This document shows positions 15,128 to 21,265 of a DNA stretch of 21,265 nt, one piece after another. This stretch comes from an uncultured Eubacteriales bacterium (lineage in GTDB: Bacteria; Bacillota; Clostridia; Oscillospirales; Butyricicoccaceae), in the NCBI GenBank assembly GCA_934630445.1, contig CAKTWY010000019.1, forward strand, positions 1 to 21,265, read 5' to 3'. Positions within the stretch are counted from its first letter, which is position 1. Each line of letters opens with the position of its first letter. The position numbers and the translations under genes are program-made. A model generated the notes under the pieces. The model did not search any database. It was not told the DNA's origin and saw nothing but the letters and a program-made list of their open reading frames with translations.

Positions 15128-15541
15128 ATGGAAATCTTTTTTGCACATCAGACGGCGGTTTTTCTGCGGGCGGTCGTGTTTGGAGCGCTTGCCAGCCTGC
15201 TTTACGATTTTTTGCGCGCATGGCGCATTGGGATGCACCTGCGGCAGGGCATGACGTTTATACTCGATCTTTTGTTCTGCGCAGTTTGCGCAGCGGCGCT
15301 TTTCCTGTTCATTGTCGTGGTGTCTGATGGTTTTATCAGAGGATATATTTTTTTAGGCCTGCTTTTAGGAGCCATTTTATATTTTTACAGCTTTTCACAG
15401 CTGTTCTTACGCCTCTTCGGCATGATGGTACGCGGCATATGTCTGCCGTTTGCATGTATCAAAAAGCCGGTTTTGGCAGTGTTCCGGCGGATAAAACTGA
15501 TAAAGACGCTGAAAAAACAAAAAAAAGCTGAAAATGAGTAA
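15128..15541 (+). CDS. yabQ: Spore cortex biosynthesis protein YabQ
   Basis: YabQ is a membrane protein of the outer forespore membrane required for cortex formation in B. subtilis. The 137-residue product has about four hydrophobic segments (near residues 8-25, 42-65, 68-90 and 95-110) and a strongly basic C-terminus (KLIKTLKKQKK). The family start with an F-L-x-A-V-xxG ... LYDFLRAWR pattern is visible. ATG 15128 lies one base after the yabP stop and lacks its own Shine-Dalgarno site, so translation is probably coupled to yabP. Confidence 0.88.
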   Translation: MEIFFAHQTAVFLRAVVFGALASLLYDFLRAWRIGMHLRQGMTFILDLLFCAVCAAALFLFIVVVSDGFIRGYIFLGLLLGAILYFYSFSQLFLRLFGMMVRGICLPFACIKKPVLAVFRRIKLIKTLKKQKKAENE

Positions 15542-15548
15542 AATCTTT

Positions 15549-15576
15549 TTGACTTTTAAAAAAAATCGTTTAGAAT
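15549..15576 (+). promoter_or_regulatory. Sigma-A promoter for divIC
   Basis: TTGACT (15549-15554), an A-rich 16-base spacer and TAGAAT (15571-15576) form a good vegetative promoter in the AT-rich gap between yabQ and divIC. It would let the division gene be expressed outside sporulation. Confidence 0.7.
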
Positions 15577-15658
15577 GGAAAATAGGTATTTTAGAAATTT
15601 TCCGCTGTTCGACACCGGCTATATCATCTGGCGTCAAAGATTCAACAGGAGGCCATAA

Positions 15659-15943
15659 ATGCATAAAAAAAAGCGCGCTGGCCTGATTACAAAGCTTCTG
15701 GTGCTTTTATTTGCGCTTTATGTTGCATATACGCTGATCTCGCTTCAAATACAGATCAACAGCAAGCAGGGGGAACTTGAAACGCTCTCCGCGCAAAACA
15801 GCGCGCAAAAAATTAAAAACGATGAGTTGAAAGATCTGCTCAACGGCGAAATGGACGATCAGTTCCTGGCAGACGCCGCGCGGGAAAAGCTCGGCTATGC
15901 AGCCGAAGGAGAGCGCGTTTTTGTCGACACTTCGAGCAAATGA
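15659..15943 (+). CDS. divIC: Septum formation initiator family protein (DivIC/FtsB)
   Basis: This small bitopic membrane protein of the divisome works with FtsL and DivIB/FtsQ to activate septal peptidoglycan synthesis. The 94-residue product has a short basic cytoplasmic tail (MHKKKRAG), one membrane helix (about 10-29), a coiled coil (about 30-62, with QGELETLSAQNSAQKIKNDELKD pattern) and the C-terminal DDQFLADAAREKLGYAAEGERVF signature of the family. An AGGAGG site lies 7-8 bases before ATG 15659. The position between yabQ and yabR matches B. subtilis. Confidence 0.93.
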   Translation: MHKKKRAGLITKLLVLLFALYVAYTLISLQIQINSKQGELETLSAQNSAQKIKNDELKDLLNGEMDDQFLADAAREKLGYAAEGERVFVDTSSK

Positions 15944-16019
15944 GTACTGTGTATTTCTGCTTAGACATGGTTTACCAGGCGTTCATCGCCTTAAAATAAA
16001 GGAGGATAAAGCTAAGAAT

Positions 16020-16439
16020 ATGGATTTAGCTTTAGGAACTGTCTGCGAGGGCAAGGTAACGGGCATCACGAAATTCGGCGCGTTTGTCGCACTGCCGGAG
16101 GGCAAATCCGGCATGGTGCATATCTCTGAAATAGCGCACAGCTATGTCAGCGACATCCGCCAGCATCTGACCGAGGGCCAGACGGTCAAGGTCAAGGTCA
16201 TCAGCATTGACAAAGAGGGGCGAATCAATCTTTCGATCAAAAAGACGATCGAAAGCCCTGCGCCGACAGGGAGACGGCCGTATGCCCAGGCAGGCGGCTT
16301 TGAGCGCAGAAGTGCACAGCCGGCGGCACCCCAGTCGTTTGAGGACAAACTCAAGGCCTTTATGCAGGAGAGTGAGAGCCGGCAGTCCGACTATAAAAGC
16401 AATGTCGACAAACGCGGCACCAGGCGCGGCCGCAAATAA
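16020..16439 (+). CDS. yabR: S1-domain RNA-binding protein (YabR)
   Basis: This is a small S1 RNA-binding protein. Residues 1-75 form an S1/OB fold (EGKVTGITKFGAFVALPEG, MVHISEIA, VKVKVISIDKEGRINLSIKK). The remainder is low-complexity and charged, ending in an Arg/Lys-rich tail (KRGTRRGRK). B. subtilis YabR has the same start and place after divIC, and related general-stress S1 proteins are linked to translation, but the role is not fixed. The 139-residue start at ATG 16020 follows the homologous N-terminus. The AAAGGAGG site is about 14 bases upstream, longer than usual. Confidence 0.9.
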   Translation: MDLALGTVCEGKVTGITKFGAFVALPEGKSGMVHISEIAHSYVSDIRQHLTEGQTVKVKVISIDKEGRINLSIKKTIESPAPTGRRPYAQAGGFERRSAQPAAPQSFEDKLKAFMQESESRQSDYKSNVDKRGTRRGRK

Positions 16440-16461
16440 AACAGAATATAGGCCGGCTGCC

Positions 16462-16515
16462 AGGCCGCATCATGTCTGCGGGCATATGCCGCCGGGCGGC
16501 CTTTTTACATTTTTG
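16462..16515 (+). terminator. Intrinsic terminator after yabR
   Basis: AGGCCGC (16462-16468) pairs with GCGGCCT (16496-16502), with an inner CGG...CCG stem, and is followed by TTTTT and a second T-run (ACATTTTT). Confidence 0.65.
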
Positions 16516-16529
16516 CGGCATATCCCATA

Positions 16530-16561
16530 CAAAAAAGCGGCACCCTATTGTCTAGGGTGCC
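16530..16561 (-). terminator. Terminator-like hairpin oriented on the - strand
   Basis: GGCACCCTA (16539-16547) and TAGGGTGCC (16553-16561) form a perfect 9-bp stem with a 5-base loop. On the - strand it is followed by GC and then six Ts; on the + strand by As. It therefore looks like a leftward intrinsic terminator, yet no - strand gene lies within reach. See findings. Confidence 0.5.
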
Positions 16562-16685
16562 AAAAAGGGTTGTGGGGATAAAGATATGAATGATGCGGTG
16601 GTGCAGCATTCGCTTCTCCTATAGATTACCAAACTTTTTAGCGCTTGTAAACGGAAAAGAATGTCGAAATGGAGGAAGTTTTGTC

Positions 16686-17605
16686 ATGTATGACCTCATT
16701 ATCCTGGGGGCTGGACCAGCCGGACTGACAGGCGCTTTATACGCCTGCCGTGCTGGCCTTTCCACACTGGTTTTGGAGCGGGCGTTCGCCGGCGGGCAGA
16801 TGTCCACCACCTTTGAAATCGAGAACTTTCCCGGCGTGGCACGCGCGGGCGGCGCGGAGCTTGGCATCACGATGGAGGCGCAGGCAAAGAGTTTGGCGCC
16901 GAGATCAGGACGGAAGAAGTTTCAAAGATTGAACCGCAGGAAAAAACGCTTCTTGTCCGCACGGATGCGGGGGAGTATGAATGCCGCGCGCTGATCGCTG
17001 CGATGGGCGCATCCCGCAGGCTGCTCGGCTGCAAGGGGGAAAGCGAATTTACCGGCATGGGCGTCTCATACTGCGCGACCTGTGATGGGAACTTTTTCCG
17101 CGGCAAAACGGTGTGTGTCGTCGGCGGCGGCGATACGGCGCTTGAGGATGCGGAATATCTCGCCAATATCTGTGCCAAGGTATACCTGATCCACCGCAGA
17201 GACGCTTTCCGCGGCAGCGTTTACCTGCAGCGCCGCGTGCTTGCTTTGAAAAATGTCGAACCCCTTTACAACAGCGTCGTCGAGGAGGTTTACGGGCGCG
17301 ACAGCGTCGGCGGCGTGATGGTGCGCAATGTTGAAACGGGCGAGCGCGCCGCGCTGGAGCTTTCCGGCGTGTTTGTTGCGATCGGAACGGTGCCGCAGGG
17401 CACGCTTCTGCGTGGAATCGTGCATATGGACGAGAGCGGATATGTCCTCGCAGGTGAAGATTGCCGCACATCTGACAAGCGGATCTTCGTGGCGGGCGAC
17501 CTGCGGCGCAAACCGCTGTATCAGGTCGTCACAGCAGCGGCGGACGGCGCTGTGGCTGCGAAGCATGCGGCGGAATACATCTACAGCTCCGCCGAACAGG
17601 AATAA
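16686..17605 (+). pseudogene. trxB: Thioredoxin reductase, interrupted by a -1 frameshift
   Basis: TrxB is a flavoenzyme that passes electrons from NADPH to thioredoxin. The N-terminal part (MYDLIILGAGPAGLTGA, FAD-binding GxGxxG) reads in one frame from ATG 16686, behind GGAGGAAG. Near 16886-16888 the frame is lost. The rest continues in the +2 frame without any break, with FGAEIRTEE, the redox site CATCD, NADPH-binding VGGGDTALEDAEYL and the C-terminal FVAGDL and QVVTAAADGAVAA motifs. Adding one A to the AAA at 16886-16888 restores AQAKEFGAEI and gives a 306-residue protein of normal length. As read, translation stops soon after the break (TGA near 16993). Everything else is conserved, so the change is very recent or a sequencing/assembly error. 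Confidence 0.85.
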
Positions 17606-17678
17606 ACAGGGCCTGCGCCCGGGCATGATCTGGACTGCCGCTGCGCGGACAAAACTTTTGGAAGGAATCGGAGTAACC

Positions 17679-18839
17679 ATGCTCATTATCAATGCGAAGC
17701 TTCTGACAATGGAAAACGATGTAATCGAAAACGGCTTTCTGCGCACGCAGGGAGACGTCATCGCCGCGCTGGGGGAGATGGGCGCCTGCCCGGAAGTACA
17801 GGACGGTGAGGAGGTGCTTGATGCCTGCGGCGGATATGTGCTGCCAGGGCTTGTCGATGCACACACCCATCTCGGGATCTGTGAGGATTCGCTTGGCTTC
17901 GAAGGCGAGGATGCAAACGAGGAGACGGATCCCGCGACGCCGCATCTGCGCGCACTGGATGCAATCAATCCGTTTGACCGCTGCTTTGAAGAGGCGCGCA
18001 GCGCCGGCGTTACGACCGTTGCCGTAGGACCGGGGAGTGCGAACCCTGTCGCAGGGCAGATCGTAGCGATCAAGACGTTTGGCCGGCGCATCGACGACAT
18101 GATCGTCAGCTCGCCAATCGCGATGAAGATGGCGCTTGGCGAAAATCCGAAATGCTGTTATCATGAGAAAAACCAGGCGCCTATGACGCGCATGGCGACG
18201 GCGGCGGTCATCCGCGAGCAGCTTTTTAAAGCGAAGGAGTATTTGCGCGCCATTGAAGAAGCGCACAGCGATGAAGACGCAGACGAGCCTGATTTTGATA
18301 TGAAGTGCGACGCGCTCGTACCCGTACTGAAGCGTGAGATCCCTGTGCATTTTCACTGCCACCGCGCGGACGATATGTTCACCGCCATGCGCATTGCCAA
18401 AGAGTTTGAGATCGATTATGTCCTTGTACACGGCACGGAAGGGCATCTTGTCGCAGACATCCTGGCGAAGGAAGGCGCGCGCGTGATCTGCGGCCCTTCG
18501 CTCGGCTTCCGTTCAAAGCCGGAGCTTCGCAATCTGACGTTTGAAACGCCGGGGGCGCTTGCACGGGCGGGTGTTGAGGTTGCGATCACAACCGACCATC
18601 CGGAGACGACGCTCGATTACTTTATGTTCTGCGCGGCTCAGGCTGTGCGCGCTGGCATGGAGGAAGGGGCCGCGCTTCGCGCCGTAACGATTACGCCTGC
18701 CCGCATTCTTGGGCTTGATGAAAAGATCGGTTCGCTCAGGCAGGGGAAGTGCGCGGACATCGTGGTTTATACCGGACACCCGTTTGCACATGACACGCAT
18801 GTCAGCTGCGTTCTTATAAACGGCGAGCGCGTAAAGTAA
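17679..18839 (+). CDS. Amidohydrolase (imidazolonepropionase-like)
   Basis: This metal-dependent hydrolase of the amidohydrolase superfamily is cytoplasmic, with unknown substrate. The 386-residue product begins with the usual beta-sandwich strand (MLIINAKLLTM) and has the first metal site DAHTHLG at about 61-67. Later come HFHCHRADD, VLVHGTEGH and TTDHPETT, which supply the remaining His/Asp ligands, and it ends with GSLRQGKCADIVVYTGHPF. The stretch TDPATPHLRALDAINPFD and GPGSANPVAGQ mark a subfamily common in anaerobes. ATG 17679 is chosen for the family N-terminus and a GGAATCGGAG site. It lies 73 bases after trxB and 14 before the fumarase gene, so an operon is likely. Confidence 0.9.
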   Translation: MLIINAKLLTMENDVIENGFLRTQGDVIAALGEMGACPEVQDGEEVLDACGGYVLPGLVDAHTHLGICEDSLGFEGEDANEETDPATPHLRALDAINPFDRCFEEARSAGVTTVAVGPGSANPVAGQIVAIKTFGRRIDDMIVSSPIAMKMALGENPKCCYHEKNQAPMTRMATAAVIREQLFKAKEYLRAIEEAHSDEDADEPDFDMKCDALVPVLKREIPVHFHCHRADDMFTAMRIAKEFEIDYVLVHGTEGHLVADILAKEGARVICGPSLGFRSKPELRNLTFETPGALARAGVEVAITTDHPETTLDYFMFCAAQAVRAGMEEGAALRAVTITPARILGLDEKIGSLRQGKCADIVVYTGHPFAHDTHVSCVLINGERVK

Positions 18840-18853
18840 AAGGGGGAACTGGC

Positions 18854-19690
18854 GTGAGAAAGATACATACCGACAAAATCACCGATCTGGTCGAAAAACT
18901 CTGCGTTCAGGCAAATGTCGTGCTGCCGCAGGAGATGAAGGATGCGTTTGCGGCATGCAAAAAAGCAGAGCGCTCCCCGCTCGGCCGCGAAATTTTTGAT
19001 AAAATGGAAGAGAATTACCGCATTGCTGAAGAGCGCGGCATGCCTGTCTGCCAGGATACCGGTATGGCAGTGGTGTTTGTCGAGCTGGGACAGGAAGTCT
19101 GTCTGGAGGGCGCGGCGTTTGAGGATGCCGTCAACGAAGGTGTGCGGCGCGGCTATGTAAACGGATATCTGCGCCTTTCCGTCGTGCGGGATCCGCTGGA
19201 CCGCGTCAATACGAACGACAATACGCCTGCTGTGATCCATACGAGGATCGTGCCGGGCGACAAGATCCGTATTACTGTTGCGCCAAAAGGCTTCGGCAGT
19301 GAAAACATGAGTGCGATGAAGATGTTTACGCCCGCCGCAGTGCCGGATGATATTGTGGATTTTATTGTTTCCTCTGTGGAAACGGCGGGTTCCAACCCCT
19401 GTCCGCCTGTGGTTGTCGGTGTGGGCCTCGGCGGCACGATCGAAATGGCCGCGCTCTGCGCCAAAAAAGCGCTCATGCGCGAGGATGGACCGGTGAACGA
19501 ATTTTATGCCGGGCTCGAGGCGGACGCACTCAGGCGCATTAACGCGCTGGGCATTGGGCCGCAAGGGCTCGGCGGTACAGTCACCGCCCTCAAGGTCAAT
19601 ATTCTCCCGTACCCGACGCATATCGCAGGCCTCCCGTGCGTGGTGAATATGGGTTGCCATATTACACGACATGCTGCGGGTGAAATTTGA
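18854..19690 (+). CDS. Fumarate hydratase alpha subunit (class I, iron-sulfur)
   Basis: This is the alpha subunit of an oxygen-sensitive [4Fe-4S] hydro-lyase that interconverts fumarate and malate (or tartrate in the TtdA branch). The 278-residue length is normal for the two-subunit type. PVCQDTG (64-70), GSNPCPP (179-185) and GCHITRH (267-273) supply Cys66, Cys183 and Cys268, whose spacing fits the three cluster ligands of class I fumarases. The start is GTG 18854 behind AGGGGGAA. The usual partner, a beta subunit of about 185 residues, normally follows directly; here the next gene is hpf. The alpha end is intact (TRHAAGEI), so this is a separation rather than a truncation. Confidence 0.92.
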   Translation: MRKIHTDKITDLVEKLCVQANVVLPQEMKDAFAACKKAERSPLGREIFDKMEENYRIAEERGMPVCQDTGMAVVFVELGQEVCLEGAAFEDAVNEGVRRGYVNGYLRLSVVRDPLDRVNTNDNTPAVIHTRIVPGDKIRITVAPKGFGSENMSAMKMFTPAAVPDDIVDFIVSSVETAGSNPCPPVVVGVGLGGTIEMAALCAKKALMREDGPVNEFYAGLEADALRRINALGIGPQGLGGTVTALKVNILPYPTHIAGLPCVVNMGCHITRHAAGEI

Positions 19691-19809
19691 GATTTTTGTA
19701 GATATTGACAGCATTTTTGTAAAACAAGACGTTTGGGATAGATAAATTGATGTAACAGCAGAATGTGACGAGATTTGGGGTGCAGTGCGGAGATATAATT
19801 TTTCCTTTG

Positions 19810-19818
19810 TGGTATAAT
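19810..19818 (+). promoter_or_regulatory. Extended -10 promoter for hpf
   Basis: TGG followed by TATAAT (19813-19818) forms an extended -10. No convincing -35 is seen 16-18 bases upstream. A second TATAAT lies at 19794-19799. The transcript would have an 80-85 base leader with a short AGGCG/CGCCT hairpin (about 19828-19846) before the AAAAGGAG site. Confidence 0.5.
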
Positions 19819-19905
19819 AGAATCAACAGGCGGCGGGCAAACGCCTTACGCCGAGGACAACTCAAACGTGTTACTCGACAGATTAGAGAAAAGGAGCTGA
19901 ACACA

Positions 19906-20430
19906 ATGAGGTTCACATTCACAGAGCGAAAAGTCGAAATCTCCGATGAAGTACGCGAGTACGCGCAGAAAAAATTTCAAAAGCTCGATCGCTACTTCAA
20001 TCAGGATGCATCCGCTCACCTGACTTTCAGCATAGAGCGGGGGCGTCATGTCGTCGAAGCCACAGTGCACTATGCACATCTCTTTTTCCGTGCAGTAGAG
20101 AAGACGAACGACATGTATGCCTCCATCGACGGCTCGATTGATTCGATCGAGCGTCAGATTCGGAAAAATAAGACACGCCTCGAAAAACGCCTTCGCGAAG
20201 GGGCGTTTGACCGGGCGGTGCCATATGAAGAGCCAGTGGTGGAAGAGGCATACGAAGTGATCCGCCGTAAGCGCTTTGAAGTGAAACCGATGACGGTAGA
20301 CGAGGCCATCCTGCAGATGAATCTTTTGGAGCACACATTCTTTTTCTTTAAGAATGTGGAGGATGACAACCGCGCGTGCGTTGTTTATAAGCGGGAAGAG
20401 AGCGGTTACGGTTTAATTGAAAGCGAATAA
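19906..20430 (+). CDS. hpf: Ribosome hibernation-promoting factor, long form
   Basis: Long HPF (also called RaiA/YfiA family) binds the 30S decoding site and dimerises 70S ribosomes into inactive 100S particles in stationary phase. The 174-residue product has the N-terminal RaiA domain (1-100; MRFTFTERKVEISDEVREYAQKKF, ATVHY, DMYASIDGSIDSIERQIRK), a linker, and the C-terminal dimerisation domain (about 118-174; RRKRFEVKPMTVDEAI-type, HTFFFFKN, VVYKREESGYGLIE). ATG 19906 follows AAAAGGAG and matches the family start; an upstream in-frame extension from 19765 covers the promoter and is not used. In many Firmicutes hpf is stress- or ppGpp-linked; relA being in the same window is probably coincidence. 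Confidence 0.95.
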   Translation: MRFTFTERKVEISDEVREYAQKKFQKLDRYFNQDASAHLTFSIERGRHVVEATVHYAHLFFRAVEKTNDMYASIDGSIDSIERQIRKNKTRLEKRLREGAFDRAVPYEEPVVEEAYEVIRRKRFEVKPMTVDEAILQMNLLEHTFFFFKNVEDDNRACVVYKREESGYGLIESE

Positions 20431-20444
20431 ATTTTAATATTTCC

Positions 20445-20475
20445 AAGAGCCGGACGATCGGGTCCGGCTCTTTTT
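20445..20475 (+). terminator. Intrinsic terminator after hpf
   Basis: AAGAGCCGGAC (20445-20455) and GTCCGGCTCTT (20462-20472) form an 11-bp stem with a 6-base loop, running into TTTTT. Confidence 0.88.
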
Positions 20476-20606
20476 ATCGTTGACATCTGCAAGCTGACAG
20501 TCTCCGCCTGGTGGCGGTACATCGTCTGTGCCAGGCATGTTTTGCTGTATTGTGAAATATAGTAGAGCATGGAACGCACGATCGCGAAACGTGGGAGGCG
20601 CAGCTT

Positions 20607-21265
20607 ATGAACGGTGTTTATAAAATTGTTTTTTTTATCTGTTTGGTACTGTCCGGTGTGCTCTGTTTTCATATGGCGTATACAACTTTTCAGGATGGAA
20701 AAATGGCCGCGCTTCCGGATTTCAGGCCGCCTGTGAAGGCGGAGCTGCGCGAATTGGAGCCGGAACAGATCCCGCAGACGCTTGTCGAAATGTCGCAGGA
20801 GGATCTGCAGGATTTAATTTGGGAATTTGTGCCTGAAGCGCTTGGCGTCAAAAGCTTTACGGTGGAGCTGTCATCGAAAAATGGAGGCACGGTGTCGTTG
20901 GAAGCGGAACTTTCAAAGTCTGCTTTGATCAGTTATTTGGAGCAGGGCGGCAGCAGGATGGATGCTTCCATTAAGAGCTCTTTGATATTTTTACCGGAAG
21001 ATATCCGCCTGCATGCAGAATTTACAGCAGCATGCGACGGAAACAGCGGCCTTTTAATGCTTACACCCCAGAAACTGATGATCGGAAAACTGGAGCTGCC
21101 GGATCATATGCTTGGCGCATCGGAATTGTCCGCTGTGAACCGCTGCGTGAACGATGCTCTGGTCGGCAGCGGAATTCTGTTTCGTCAGGTAGAGATTTCG
21201 GATAACTCCATTTTATTCAAAAGTTGTCCAGCAGAAACAGTGTGGCGGGTAGTTTTTTGTTGCAA
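20607..21265 (+). CDS. Membrane-anchored protein of unknown function, 3'-truncated
   Basis: An open frame runs from ATG 20607 (GGGAGG 9 bases upstream) to the window edge with no stop, giving at least 219 residues. The N-terminus (MNGVYKIVFFICLVLSGVLCFHMAY) is a single signal-anchor helix. The rest is extracytoplasmic in character, with Glu/Leu-rich helices then beta-rich segments such as VKSFTVELSS and GTVSLEAELSKS. The part LLMLTPQKLMIGKLELPDHML resembles the YpmS/DUF2140 pattern of Gram-positive membrane-anchored proteins, but I would not assign it on this alone. It has its own region downstream of the hpf terminator, with no clear promoter seen in 20476-20606. Confidence 0.75.
   Translation, partial: MNGVYKIVFFICLVLSGVLCFHMAYTTFQDGKMAALPDFRPPVKAELRELEPEQIPQTLVEMSQEDLQDLIWEFVPEALGVKSFTVELSSKNGGTVSLEAELSKSALISYLEQGGSRMDASIKSSLIFLPEDIRLHAEFTAACDGNSGLLMLTPQKLMIGKLELPDHMLGASELSAVNRCVNDALVGSGILFRQVEISDNSILFKSCPAETVWRVVFCC

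Noticed and set aside
17003..17605. Second half of trxB as an independent gene starting at ATG 17003
   Set aside because: There is no ribosome site before this ATG, and the frame is open upstream with conserved TrxB residues back to the frameshift, so it is one broken gene.
17066..18100. 344-codon - strand frame across trxB and the amidohydrolase
   Set aside because: It crosses two sense genes, is Ser/Arg/Pro-rich and has no domain signature; shadow of coding DNA.
20481..20606. TTGACA near 20482 as a promoter for the last gene
   Set aside because: No TATAAT-like element lies 16-18 bases downstream; the region there is GC-rich (TCCGCC).
1..21265. CRISPR arrays, insertion sequences, prophage genes, tRNA or rRNA genes
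   Set aside because: No direct-repeat arrays, transposase or integrase motifs, or tRNA/rRNA-like sequences were seen on either strand; this was by reading only, not by a search program.

Overview
The window reads as a stretch of chromosome from an endospore-forming member of the Clostridia (Bacillota) with fairly high GC for the group (roughly mid-50s by eye). The evidence is the run yabM, mazG/yabN, HU, yabO, yabP, yabQ, divIC, yabR, a SleL/YaaH-type LysM plus GH18 spore enzyme, a clostridial recJ-relA-dtd-MBL-hemZ block, Shine-Dalgarno sites of the AGGAGG type, and a two-subunit-type iron-sulfur fumarase gene. I cannot name the genus. Almost all genes are on the + strand; one small Cys-rich gene is on the - strand.

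Layout. Positions 3-785 hold the 3' part of an EamA/DMT transporter. Positions 864-2144 hold a SleL-like spore-cortex hydrolase. The 690-base stretch 2145-2866 contains three hairpins, a convergent 79-residue Cys-rich gene (2337-2576, -) with a sigma-K-like promoter, a strong vegetative promoter at 2708-2736 and a highly structured leader in front of recJ. Positions 2867-9724 form a tight operon: recJ, relA/spoT, dtd, an MBL-fold hydrolase and hemZ, with 4-11 bp overlaps at several joints. A nucleoside kinase follows at 9728. A small zinc-ribbon protein (10826-11224) has its own promoter and terminator.

Positions 11466-16439 are the sporulation and division cluster equivalent to B. subtilis yabM-yabN-yabO-yabP-yabQ-divIC-yabR, with an HU gene between mazG and yabO. 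A sigma-E-like promoter precedes yabP and a sigma-A-like promoter precedes divIC, so sporulation and vegetative outputs appear to be interleaved. Positions 16686-19690 carry a thioredoxin reductase broken by a one-base frameshift, an imidazolonepropionase-like amidohydrolase and a fumarate hydratase alpha subunit without its beta partner. A long-form hibernation factor (hpf) with promoter and terminator follows, and a membrane-anchored protein runs off the right edge.

Most of the window is ordinary core genome. I see no CRISPR array, prophage, insertion sequence, tRNA or rRNA. The best leads for something undescribed are the Cys-rich small protein, which shares a promoter layout with the neighbouring spore hydrolase, and the three-hairpin leader of the recJ-relA operon. 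The frameshift in trxB and the orphan - strand terminator-like hairpin near 16540 also deserve a check.
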